Position numbers and translations under genes: made by a program | Part shown: positions 26,901-34,740 of the stretch, piece after piece | Position numbering within the stretch: position 1 is the stretch's first letter | Layout of the letters: each line of letters starts with the position of its first letter | Origin: Limnothrix sp. FACHB-406 | GTDB taxonomy: Bacteria > Cyanobacteriota > Cyanobacteriia > CACIAM-69d | NCBI RefSeq assembly: GCF_014698235.1 | Contig: NZ_JACJSP010000001.1 | Location: 248,001-312,000 of the forward strand | Direction: 5' to 3' | Length of the DNA: 64,000 bases | Notes under the pieces: model-generated | What the model saw: only the letters and a program-made list of their open reading frames with translations | Databases searched by the model: none | What the model was told of the DNA's origin: nothing

Positions 26901-28733
26901 GTTGTTCACCACGATCGGCTTCACAGGCAAGAAAGCAGATCGATCGTCCTCATCCTCTGAATTGGTGGAATTGGTTGTGGTTGAGTCCACAGGGGCGATC
27001 GGGATCAAGCTAAAGGAAGTGTTCAGGCCGCTAACGGTGGTGTTGGTGGTGCTGGAATTGGAGCCAGTTTGCATGGGAGCCACCGGAATCAGCGACACTG
27101 AACTGCTCAGGGTTGGATTGGTACTGGGGGGATCGTTGGTTGTGCCGGGAATCAGGGTAATGGATCCGGGGTTGATCGTACCCGTTGTCCCTGTGCTCGT
27201 GCCCGTTGTTCCCGTGCCCGTGCCCGTTGTGCCCGTAGGGTTCAAAGGAACGACAGGGCGTAGGGTTGTGGAGCCAGTGCTGGTGCTGCTGCTGGAACTG
27301 GTGCTGCTGGGTGAGGGCGTAGTGGGTCTAGTGGTGGTGGTAGCAACCACGGGCGAGGAAATGAAGGGAGCGCGGTTGCTGCGGGCGGGTGTGGAGCCGA
27401 AGGCAAGGGTGGTTTGACCATCGCGATCGCTGAAGATCGGTTCAAAGACCGTGCGAAACAGCACCCGATCGCCCGTCGGTTGCGTCACAAACAATTGACC
27501 ACCCGTGCGCAGGGGCAAATTCCCGGCGATCGCCCCTGAACTCACTAAAAAAAGATTGAGATCACTGATGATGCCGCTGTCGGAGTGGTGCAAGCCGTAT
27601 AGATCCACCTGCCGATCGCCCCAGAGGGTCAACTGTCCCCCGGCGCTCAACCGCAAAGGATTCGTGGAATTGTCGCGCCCGATCGCCGCTTGTCCCGCCA
27701 GTAAATGTAAATCGCCCGTGGTGCTGAGCTGACTAGACAGCAGCAGCAAGTTATGGGCCGCCGACAGGGTGGCCGTTCCGGCCGTGGCTGACTGCACCGC
27801 CACATCACCCGCCGCCAAGGGGCCCTCAGAATGGCCGATCGAAACCGTGCCATCAGGCCGCACCGTCAAGGCATTGGCCGTGACCGGTTGCCCCGCCAGC
27901 AGTTCCGGAATGGTTCGCGGGGCGATCGGGTCCAACGCCAAATCCGCACCGGGCCGCCCCCCGATCGGCAAATCCAACGCCAGCACCGACCCTTCCGGCG
28001 TGAACCGCACAAAGCGATCGCCCGGAACCGCCGCCACCATCAGCCGCCCCCCCGGAGCCGACAGGGTTCCCACGCTCAAGACCGCGCCCCCCACCAAACT
28101 CAAGCTTTGGCCCGTTGGCACAGCCAGGGCCGCCCGGTTCAAAATTCCTGCCGGTTGCGACAGGGCAAACGCCAGCCCCGTTGGATCGCCCAACAAATTC
28201 GCGTATTGATTGGCTCCTGTCGCTTGGAACCAAAATTCCCCAGACTCACCAAAGCTCGCACCCGTGGCCGTGGTGGCCGTGAAGGAAGCGGGCACATTCA
28301 GCCGAGCATTGGGCCCAAACACCAAACCCGCTGGATTCACCAAAAACAGATTGGGGTTGCCACCGCTGACCTGGATGAGTCCATCAATTCGCGACGGATC
28401 GCCCCCCACCACACGCCCCAGAATGTTGCGCAAGTCCGGCGTGGCCAGGAAATTCGCAATTTCCTGGGTGTTGAGATTAAACCGCTCAAAGCTGTGGAAC
28501 AGGTTGGCCCCATCGCTCGATCGACTGCCGCCGCTGATATCTAAGCGATCGCCCTGGGGAGTCACCACCGTGCCCGTGCCGTCGGCCGCCGGGGCGATCG
28601 ACTGGGCCCAAACCGCCCCCGAGTCAGCACCCAGGCTCCCGATCGTCAAAAAACCCGCAATTCCCGCAATTAAACAGCCCCCAACACCTGCCCCCACGAA
28701 GGAGCAGCCACCTAAGTTCCGCAAGACATGCAT
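23931..28733 (-). CDS. Secreted haemagglutinin-TPR-CHAT protein
   Basis: About 1600 residues from the ATG at 28733 (a TTG at 28787 is possible). A signal peptide ends near VWAQS. Next comes a filamentous haemagglutinin/TpsA secretion domain (DRLDISGGSRSSDGANLFHSFERFNLNTQEIANFLATPD, with NPAGLVFGPNA), a long Ser/Thr/Pro-rich low-complexity region (about 480-900), about seven tetratricopeptide repeats (970-1230), and a C-terminal CHAT peptidase domain with His1466 (HLATHG) and Cys1513 (SACNTG) as the caspase-like dyad. Such proteins are a known cyanobacterial architecture, exported by TpsB partners; substrate unknown. No TpsB gene is nearby. It ends just upstream of the cobalamin riboswitch on the same strand. 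Confidence 0.9.
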   Translation of the reverse strand: MHVLRNLGGCSFVGAGVGGCLIAGIAGFLTIGSLGADSGAVWAQSIAPAADGTGTVVTPQGDRLDISGGSRSSDGANLFHSFERFNLNTQEIANFLATPDLRNILGRVVGGDPSRIDGLIQVSGGNPNLFLVNPAGLVFGPNARLNVPASFTATTATGASFGESGEFWFQATGANQYANLLGDPTGLAFALSQPAGILNRAALAVPTGQSLSLVGGAVLSVGTLSAPGGRLMVAAVPGDRFVRFTPEGSVLALDLPIGGRPGADLALDPIAPRTIPELLAGQPVTANALTVRPDGTVSIGHSEGPLAAGDVAVQSATAGTATLSAAHNLLLLSSQLSTTGDLHLLAGQAAIGRDNSTNPLRLSAGGQLTLWGDRQVDLYGLHHSDSGIISDLNLFLVSSGAIAGNLPLRTGGQLFVTQPTGDRVLFRTVFEPIFSDRDGQTTLAFGSTPARSNRAPFISSPVVATTTTRPTTPSPSSTSSSSSTSTGSTTLRPVVPLNPTGTTGTGTGTTGTSTGTTGTINPGSITLIPGTTNDPPSTNPTLSSSVSLIPVAPMQTGSNSSTTNTTVSGLNTSFSLIPIAPVDSTTTNSTNSEDEDDRSAFLPVKPIVVNNNSNTANTGNTGPSFTVATVNISLDGANFGGLLTPTNQGIHFSTGKAPISAPWAANVDGLVQSTLANTTEQPVSAGGSSPVAGTANAGNTNLIGNNLSAAISSDSIVQRANLASAAFAANPASVNGVAGNAAPVTSAVPTSTNLSIAPLIAPSSGQSPNAAPLVPPSGVTDAANNSMVGTLATGLPVSSNPLPNSGAIGEGGSNLAHSAGVVDFQTNQAINQTALLGSRSPGLESTNSSGIPANGSVTDPGQVLNLQALRAETLQAALCDNTVWLDCQRKDLERARNSGDRKAIVVALQRLGRAHYQAGEYGDAILAHRESRDLATDQPLLAAIAESDLGSSYGALGQYPEAIAHYEQALALLRSNPAPTLESNILNNLGLMATNQQNLEQARAYFAQSLAIAQQHQDLSNQARALTQIGLLDYQATRYEAAVKAHQASLALAEQANDQPAIARTLDNLGLAYYAQGDYGTAATVQQKALALSQALGDRHGTARALSNLGDTYYRLQDFDAATDYLQRAIASWEQVRENLTSDGARLAIFETQETTYSTLQTVLIAAQKPEQALLANERGRAQALLKLLAEESQWGDRSAARSAPTPNPSELTDSIDLGQIQRVAREQSATLISYAIERDTRDHEGQRQLLDLAINIWVVQPSGQVHFRQVPLPNSQTLRDQIPLLRLFLGTRTASRSAQSTVNGNRRSITPGLRQLHRLLIEPIAEWLPTQPGDQLIVMPQQDLFLVPFSALQDDQGRYLIERHSLAMAPSIQVLDRTQRQAQRLRQGGTALTDRPLIVGNPTMPRLPSSRSNTRSQLAPLPNAEIEAQSIAHMLNARPLLGSQATKAAVLGQMEQASLIHLATHGILDAKHGLDSAIALAPSNSPGDDGWLTARELLNLDLKAQLVVLSACNTGQGAISGDGIVGLSRSLLAAGTPSAIVTQWAVPDAPTAFLMTQFYQFLGQGMDKAAALRQATLRTIQEYPDPIDWAAFTLIGDTR

Positions 28734-29483
28734 GGTAAGGACAACAAGCAGTGAGTAGGAGTCAGATCCAGCGAGATCAAGACGCAAGCAAAATCAAGAT
28801 GCCATCAAATCGCTGAAGTTTCTGGAGAGCTGCTCAACAAGCAACATACCCATTTTTCGCAAGAATTTGATCCCAGACGCTCCCTGGCCAGTCTAGAACA
28901 TTCGTTTATGAAATTTAGAAACGATGCAGGCTGTTCAAGATCCGGTTCTGAATCCATTCAAAAACTGATGAAACCGTCAATTAAATTACTGATCAAGTTC
29001 TATTATTAATTTTTCTCATTACAGACAAAAACGCCGAATTTTTCATTCGTAATTCTTTAGCGCAATGAATATCAGAACCAATGAATACAGCCCTTACCTC
29101 GATTAGTAGCCCGTAGGGTGGGCACTGCCCACCGAGCCGTTGCTTCATGGTATCTGTGATATGGCGTGCCAATTATTTTAGGTAAAGGCTGTATCAAGCG
29201 AATATCAGAATTAGACTTGAAACTCAGCCTCAAGTAACTGTGTGATCTTGTTGTGACTTTGCAATCAATTCTCAAATAAAAAAGATAAACCCTGATGACT
29301 GTCAGACTTTCTTGAGCATCCAAACAGGCATGGTGTCCAAAATTTCTGCCATTTTTGCAATTACTCGCAGCGCCAGAAATGATTGATCAATGCCATCGAT
29401 CCTTTGGATTACAAGTTTATGGCCTGCTTTTTTCACTAGTGAACAGAGCGAAAACCACACTCCCAAAAATCAGTTAAGCGCCT
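28734..29483. other. Intergenic stretch with a MITE
   Basis: AT-rich, with no convincing gene. It contains the MITE-like element at 29085-29194. The rest presumably includes the promoter of the CHAT gene; no clear motif was found. Confidence 0.5.
29085..29194 (+). mobile_element. MITE-like repeat, copy 2
   Basis: 110 bases bounded by near-perfect terminal inverted repeats: atacagcccttacct (29085-29099) and aggtaaaggctgtat (29180-29194), one mismatch in 15. An internal palindrome gtgggcactgcccac lies at the left. It aligns with the element at 4270-4389 in opposite orientation. There is no coding capacity. The sharper ends suggest that this copy is younger. Confidence 0.65.
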
Positions 29484-30065
29484 TTAGGCCGTTTCAGCAC
29501 TCGTGTCAGCGCTATGAATTCGATGGCGCTGATGTTGACGTAATTTCAACATTAAATCGGGAGGCAACTTGGCAGACTTCCAATAGGCATCCTGGAAATT
29601 GGACTCGGCTAACTTTGCCATATGCAGGTCGGCCCCGGCAAAATTGGCTCCCAAAATATTTGCTTCTTGTAAGTTCACTCCCACCAACGATGCGCCCACA
29701 AAATCAGCTCCCAAAGCGCAGAGTCGATGAAGATTAGCACCATCAAAGGTTGCCCCGGTGAAGACCGCTTCGATCGAGTTAGTGGCTGATAAATTGGCTC
29801 CGGTAAAGTTGGCCCCGATCGCCCTGACCCAAGTGAGGCTAGCTCGACTGAGATTCACCCCAATCAAATCCACCCCAATCAAGTTTGCACCGTTCAAATT
29901 GGCTTCACTCAAGTTGGCACGGGTTAGGTTAGCCAACACCAAATTGGCTTCGCTCAAATTAATTCCCGGTAGCTCAGCCGCAATCAGATTAACTTCACTG
30001 AGATCTGCACCTCGAAAATTCCGTTCTCCTAAGCGATAGCGCCCCAACAGTTCATCTGCATCCAT
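29484..30065 (-). CDS. Pentapeptide-repeat protein
   Basis: About 193 residues from the ATG at 30065 (30077 is also possible). From residue about 20 the protein is a run of roughly 25 A(D/N)LxX pentapeptides (FRGADLSEVNLIAAEL, ANLTRANLSEANLNGANL and so on), which fold as a right-handed quadrilateral beta helix. The short N-terminal MDADELLGRYRLGERN is the usual cap of cyanobacterial members. There is no signal peptide. Functions of cyanobacterial pentapeptide proteins are mostly unknown; DNA mimicry and targeting roles are known for a few. The gene stands alone between a MITE-bearing spacer and an alpha/beta-fold gene. Confidence 0.9.
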   Translation of the reverse strand: MDADELLGRYRLGERNFRGADLSEVNLIAAELPGINLSEANLVLANLTRANLSEANLNGANLIGVDLIGVNLSRASLTWVRAIGANFTGANLSATNSIEAVFTGATFDGANLHRLCALGADFVGASLVGVNLQEANILGANFAGADLHMAKLAESNFQDAYWKSAKLPPDLMLKLRQHQRHRIHSADTSAETA

Positions 30066-30295
30066 GACGTTATTCACCCCATTTACTTCAATTGGCTTGG
30101 GAATGAGCCAAATCGATCGCCCCTTGTCGTCACAAAGGGCTGTTACTGCTCAATATGACTGAATTATGACGAAGTATTGTCATCAATTCTGGGTAATCGA
30201 CAATCTCACTGCTTCCCTCTATTCTGTTCAGAATAACGATGAGTAGAAACGAGTTGGCTTAATTATCGATTGATTTAGTTTTTATTCCCTTCCAG

Positions 30296-31243
30296 TCAAT
30301 CTATCTTTACAAGCAGTTTGAGGGTGAATTCTGAAACCGCATGGGTGAAAGCTGCGGTGGATTCATAGGGCAAAACATTCCGTCCTGGAAGTTTGTAGCC
30401 TTCACCTTGGGGAAGGTTTTCAAGGTAAAGATTGAGACGCTGATCGGGACTTTCCTGCTTGCCGCTTTTGCTGATGCTAGAAGCGGTTTCCCCAAACAAG
30501 GCCAAGGTTGGGTAGGGGATTTTGCGAATTTTTTCGGCATAGCCCTTCTGCCAAAACCGAGCCAGAAACGCAAAAACCGCATGGCGACTGGCCGGATCCG
30601 CAGCCCCTTGATCCAGCATGGAAAGCCATTCTTCGTCAATGTCTGGCAAGGCAGCAAAAAGCTGTTTTGCCGAAAAAGAACTCAAAAATTGCCGCCGCTT
30701 CGCATATTGAAAAAAAGCAGCCCCGATCCAAGAGTCAAACAGCCCATTCCAGAGCAATTTCTGTTGCCACTTTGGCGCAACTTCGGCCATCACTTGCCAA
30801 GCAGGCGGCCCCGAGAGAATCAGGCCGCGAATGTCGATCGCCCCGTTGGCATTGTTGGCATGGGTCGATCGCTCCACCATCTCGATCGCCACGGGAAACA
30901 ACGCCCCTTGCACCACCAAAATCACCGGCCGCTGCACCACCGTTTGCACAAAATGCAGCAGTTGATCGGCCCAATCTTCTGGATAAAGGGCGTAACGAGG
31001 CTTGGCCGCATCCCCACAGCCCAACAAATCTGGATTAAAGATGGCTAAGGCACTGCCCGATCGCTCCCAAGCATTAATGAACCGCGTCCAAAAGTGTCGC
31101 GATAGGCCAACCCCGATCGGGTGAATTAATAACAAAACTGGCTGATTCGGCTGGGCTGTTCCCCACTGATCATAGCTACAGCGATAGCCTTGCCAATCAT
31201 AAAATTGAGTGGCGCGATCAGTCGAATTTTTCAGATTAGTCAT
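30296..31243 (-). CDS. Alpha/beta-hydrolase-fold protein lacking the usual nucleophile
   Basis: About 315 residues from the ATG at 31243; the frame extends to 31318 through a tandem repeat. The fold is clear: PVLLLIHPIGVGLSRHFW (oxyanion region), NPDLLGCGDAAKPRY, a cap, and PTLALFGE before the acid position. At the nucleophile elbow the sequence is V-Q-G113-A-L where hydrolases have GxSxG, so no Ser, Cys or Asp is present. A His suitable for the triad (near the C terminus, AFTHAVSEF) remains. It may act as a non-hydrolytic member or use another residue. Proteins of this type are common in cyanobacteria next to no fixed partner. Confidence 0.75.
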   Translation of the reverse strand: MTNLKNSTDRATQFYDWQGYRCSYDQWGTAQPNQPVLLLIHPIGVGLSRHFWTRFINAWERSGSALAIFNPDLLGCGDAAKPRYALYPEDWADQLLHFVQTVVQRPVILVVQGALFPVAIEMVERSTHANNANGAIDIRGLILSGPPAWQVMAEVAPKWQQKLLWNGLFDSWIGAAFFQYAKRRQFLSSFSAKQLFAALPDIDEEWLSMLDQGAADPASRHAVFAFLARFWQKGYAEKIRKIPYPTLALFGETASSISKSGKQESPDQRLNLYLENLPQGEGYKLPGRNVLPYESTAAFTHAVSEFTLKLLVKID

Positions 31244-31310
31244 GGTTTTTGCTCGCAAATAATGGCTAAATTCAGGTGTCTGTTTCGGCTTTTCAGATAT
31301 CTTCCGAAAT

Positions 31311-31387
31311 TGGCTCATGAACTTGAGTTTTGAAACTGGCTCATGAACTTGAGCTTTGAAATTGAGCTTTGAAATTGAGTTTTGAAA
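31311..31387. repeat. Short tandem repeat
   Basis: Degenerate array: two tggctcatgaacttgag-type units followed by three copies of ttgag(c/t)tttgaaa. It covers the possible upstream start of the alpha/beta-fold gene, which favours the start at 31243 inside. Confidence 0.7.
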
Positions 31388-31434
31388 TTGGGTTCAAAGA
31401 TGGGGCGAAGGGTGAATGCAACAACGGTGATTTC

Positions 31435-32013
31435 TTAACTGGACTCCGAAGACTTTGGATCCGGATCACAGCGAATTTCTACCATGAATCCGTCAGGGTC
31501 GTAAAAGTAAACACCGCGACCGGTGGGGCGAGTGACGGGCCCATGGGCGATCGCCACTTGGTGCTGCTGAAGGACAGCAAGGGCGCGATCGAACGCTTCG
31601 GGGGCAATATCAAAGGCCAAATGATTGGCGCGGGTAAATTGCTGACCCGGATCCGGGTGCGGCGGCTGTAGGTCTGGCTCCCAAAACAAATCCAAAATCA
31701 AGCCATCGGGGAGCAAAAAGTTGGCAACCTTGCCCGCCGCCACCAGGGATTTGAGGGTGCTGGGAACCCGATCGCCCGTTAACTCCTCCAGACCCAACAG
31801 ACCACCATAAAAGCGACGGGCGGCCTCCATATCCTTGACGTTGAGGGCGATGTGGTGAACCTTGCGCAGGGTGGCTGGTCCCAATCCAACGGACGCTGAC
31901 GGGGCGGATGCCAACCCACAAGGCAAAGGAGACAAAGATGGCGAATCAACTTCCGGGGTCACATCCGGCGCGATCGCTTCAGGGTTCACCACTCGATCGA
32001 CTGCTGTTTCCAT
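31435..32013 (-). CDS. VOC-superfamily (glyoxalase-like) protein
   Basis: About 192 residues from the ATG at 32013 (a TTG at 32031 is possible). After a proline-rich N-terminal tail of about 55 residues comes one VOC unit pair: KVHHIALNVKDMEAARRFYGGLLGL, ending with GVYFYDPDGFMVEIRCD. Metal-ligand candidates are the His of HHIAL, His in NHLAFDI and Glu in VEIRC. The family includes glyoxalase I, dioxygenases and resistance proteins; the reaction cannot be told. It lies divergent from a DUF3119 gene at 32414. The N-terminal extension is probably disordered. Confidence 0.85.
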   Translation of the reverse strand: METAVDRVVNPEAIAPDVTPEVDSPSLSPLPCGLASAPSASVGLGPATLRKVHHIALNVKDMEAARRFYGGLLGLEELTGDRVPSTLKSLVAAGKVANFLLPDGLILDLFWEPDLQPPHPDPGQQFTRANHLAFDIAPEAFDRALAVLQQHQVAIAHGPVTRPTGRGVYFYDPDGFMVEIRCDPDPKSSESS

Positions 32014-32413
32014 CGCTCCATGCTTTCCCAACGCTTCGTGCCTTTCAGGTTAACAGGGCGATCGGGTGGGTGTCGTTGCCGTAAATTTGCGGAGAAAGGT
32101 GCTGAGAACCGGCGCATGAGTCACAGACCAGGGGTGAAGGGCAGGATCGATCGCGCCGTTCCAAACATCCTCTTAGAATGGGACAGCGAGTGCTGCCCTT
32201 GGTCATCCAATCGCTGCGTTTTGCCGCGTTGAAATGTTTGCCGCGTTGAAATGACTGTGCTCAACGCCAAAGCGGTCTGGAGCAATCCCAGAGCCATACC
32301 CAGAGCTATTCCAGAGCTATTGCTGTATTTTTTTGATCTCAACTGATCCCAATTGATTTCAACATTGATTTCAACTCGCGTCCCAATTGATTCCAACTCG
32401 CGATCGCCTAAGT

Positions 32414-32881
32414 ATGTCTGAACCCAACGCAACCCCATCCGCTGTCCAGTCGCCCGACTTGTCCCCGATCGCCCCTGGGGAAACCACCGCTGGCTCGCTG
32501 CCTGATTCGGAGGTGATCGAACTGCCGCCGGATTTTGTGTTGCCCACGGGGTTGGCGGCCATCTCAATTCTGTTTTTGGCTTGGAACTTGTTGGCGGCGT
32601 TGGCGCTGGCGGCGTTTTCGGCGTTTTTGACCCTGCAAGCGGCCACCCTGCGGCTGTTGTTCACGGCAACGGCTTTGGACATTTACCGGGGCGACAAGCT
32701 GATTCGGCGCTTTCCTTACCAGGATTGGGAAAACTGGGATATCTTTTGGTACTACCTACCGACCCTGTTCTATTTCAAGGAAGTGAAGAGCTTGCATTTC
32801 CTGCCCATTTTGTTTGACCCCAAGCTCTTGCGGGCCTGTTTGGAAGCGAAACAACTACCTAAGCGCCGCGCTTGGCAATAG
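32414..32881 (+). CDS. DUF3119-family membrane protein
   Basis: About 155 residues from ATG 32414. Two adjacent hydrophobic segments (LPTGLAAISILFLAWNLLAALAL and AFSAFLTLQAATLRLLF) are followed by FTATALDIYRGDKLIRRFPYQDWENWDIFW and SLHFLPILFDPKLLRACLE, the conserved core of this cyanobacterial/plastid family. Function is unknown; a thylakoid or plasma-membrane location with a cytosolic C-terminal domain is likely. A DUF3086 gene follows 218 bases downstream on the same strand, a neighbour pairing I regard as typical of cyanobacteria. Confidence 0.85.
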   Translation: MSEPNATPSAVQSPDLSPIAPGETTAGSLPDSEVIELPPDFVLPTGLAAISILFLAWNLLAALALAAFSAFLTLQAATLRLLFTATALDIYRGDKLIRRFPYQDWENWDIFWYYLPTLFYFKEVKSLHFLPILFDPKLLRACLEAKQLPKRRAWQ

Positions 32882-33099
32882 GGCCGCTGGGGCACGATCG
32901 AGCGCCGGGGAAATTTCTGAGGGCGATCGAGCGGGCGCGATGGAATTGGCGAGATCGGTCACTTTCGGGAAACCCGACCGAAGATCGGGTGGGGCTACGA
33001 ATCATAATTGTCCAAGGAACTGGGATGATGGCGGCCAAGGTTTAAACGCTCAGTGTTGTTCCGCTTGAGCGTTCCACTGTTTGCAATCTAGTGCTTGAA

Positions 33100-34494
33100 A
33101 TGTCTGATATTGCTGATCTGTCCGAATCGATCGATCGCCCCTCGGAAACCAACTGGGACGATGAACCGTTGCCCACCCCTGCCCCATCGCCCCAGGTGGG
33201 AGAAGCGGCGACGACCGGAACACCGGTCAGCTCGGCAGATCGATCGAGCACAGCAGCGCTGACAGCCACAGGGGAATCGATCACCGATTTGGCCCCCGAG
33301 GCTTCCCCCGCCCCGGAACCGACAGCGACACCGGACACGATCGGCGCACCATCCCCGATCGACAGCTCCCCGGTGGCTCCGGCCCCGATCGTCGCGGCCC
33401 CAGAGTCGGCAGCGCCTCCGGCGGATAACCCCGATCGAGCAACGCCAGCAGCCACTTCAAGTGCAGACCCAAATCCAAACCCAGATCCCGATCCAAGCGC
33501 ACAGCCCAATCTCGACCCAGCGCCAACTTCAAATTCCCAAAATTCCCAATCAGCCACCCAAGACTTAGCCGATCGCGTGGCCGATCTCCAAGAGCAACGC
33601 GATCAACTGCTGGCGGAAATTGCCCAAGCCCGTCGCGACCTCAGCCGCATTCTCAGCTTGGGAACTGCCGAGCTGGAACAGCGCCGCCAAAACCTGACCG
33701 CCAGCATTGAGCAACTGGAGCGCCGTCAGGAACGAATTCGCCAGGAAATGAAAAGCACGTTCGCCGGTGCATCCCAAAACGTTGCCGCCAGGGTTCAGGG
33801 TTTCAAGGACTACCTGGTGGGCAGTTTGCAAGAGTTGGTGGCCGCCGCTGAGGAGTTATCCTTTGCGCCGCCGCCCGCCCCAACTCCAGCCCCGGCTCCG
33901 GAGCGATCGGCCCCCACGCCACCCACCGCGATCGAGGGACAATTTCAGGGCGATCGCCGCAAAATTGAGCAAATCCTAGAGCGATATCGCACCCGGCCGG
34001 ACTATTACGGCCCCCCGTGGCGTTTGCGGCGCACCTTTGAGCAGGTTCACGCCGATCGGGTCAGTCAGTGGTTTTTTGACCTCAGCGGTCGAGGGGCCCT
34101 GCGCACCATGGGCAGCCGCCTACAAAACATCCTGGTGGTTTCCGCCACCATCTCTGTGCTGCGGGCCATCCATGGCGATCGACTCCGAACCCTGATCCTG
34201 ATCGACAGTCCCGAGCGGCTGGGCGACTGGCGGCGCGGCCTGCAAGACTCCCTGGGCATTTCCCGCGCCGACTTTGGGGCCGAACAGGGCGTAATGCTAT
34301 TTGAGTCCCCGGATCCCTTGGCGCAACGGGCCGATCGAATCCAGCGGGGCGGTGGCGTGCCGTTCATTGTGGTGGACGAGTCCGACGGTCGCATTAGCCT
34401 TTCGTTGTTGCAGTTCCCCCTATGGCTGGCGATCGCGCCGGATCCCCGGATTGCGCCCCCCAGCGGCCTCGGCGGCAGCAGCTATGACTACTAA
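33100..34494 (+). CDS. DUF3086-family protein with Pro-rich N terminus
   Basis: About 464 residues from ATG 33100 (a GTG/TTG-type start at 33091 is possible). Residues 1-150 are acidic, Pro/Ala/Ser-rich and probably disordered. A coiled coil follows (about 155-245, DLQEQRDQLLAEIAQARRDLSRIL and LEQRRQNLTASIEQLERRQERI), then a second Pro-rich linker and the globular DUF3086 domain (about 285-460) ending in LLQFPLWLAIAPDPR. The family is restricted to cyanobacteria and its role is unknown. The domain RTLILIDSPERLGDWRRGLQDSLGISRADFG is conserved-looking and alpha/beta. Downstream of DUF3119. Confidence 0.8.
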   Translation: MSDIADLSESIDRPSETNWDDEPLPTPAPSPQVGEAATTGTPVSSADRSSTAALTATGESITDLAPEASPAPEPTATPDTIGAPSPIDSSPVAPAPIVAAPESAAPPADNPDRATPAATSSADPNPNPDPDPSAQPNLDPAPTSNSQNSQSATQDLADRVADLQEQRDQLLAEIAQARRDLSRILSLGTAELEQRRQNLTASIEQLERRQERIRQEMKSTFAGASQNVAARVQGFKDYLVGSLQELVAAAEELSFAPPPAPTPAPAPERSAPTPPTAIEGQFQGDRRKIEQILERYRTRPDYYGPPWRLRRTFEQVHADRVSQWFFDLSGRGALRTMGSRLQNILVVSATISVLRAIHGDRLRTLILIDSPERLGDWRRGLQDSLGISRADFGAEQGVMLFESPDPLAQRADRIQRGGGVPFIVVDESDGRISLSLLQFPLWLAIAPDPRIAPPSGLGGSSYDY

Positions 34495-34740
34495 CGTTGA
34501 GCTAGCCGACACCAATGGTCAGGATCGAGTAGACACCGCGAATGAGTTGTTAGGGCCAGTTGTTAGGGCCAATCCAAGCGATCGAGGGCTGAAGCCCCAT
34601 GGCGATCGGGCAACGAGAGTGGCAAAATTCGTAAAAATCCTTGAAGCTTCAAGCCATCCAACCTATTGATGGCTAGCATGTCCAAGTAACTGCAACCAGT
34701 TCAAGATCACTGGGCGCTGTATTTCGGTGTGGTGCAACCT

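Noticed and set aside
29072-29323. 83-codon minus-strand frame
   Set aside because: It overlaps the MITE-like element and has no protein-like pattern.
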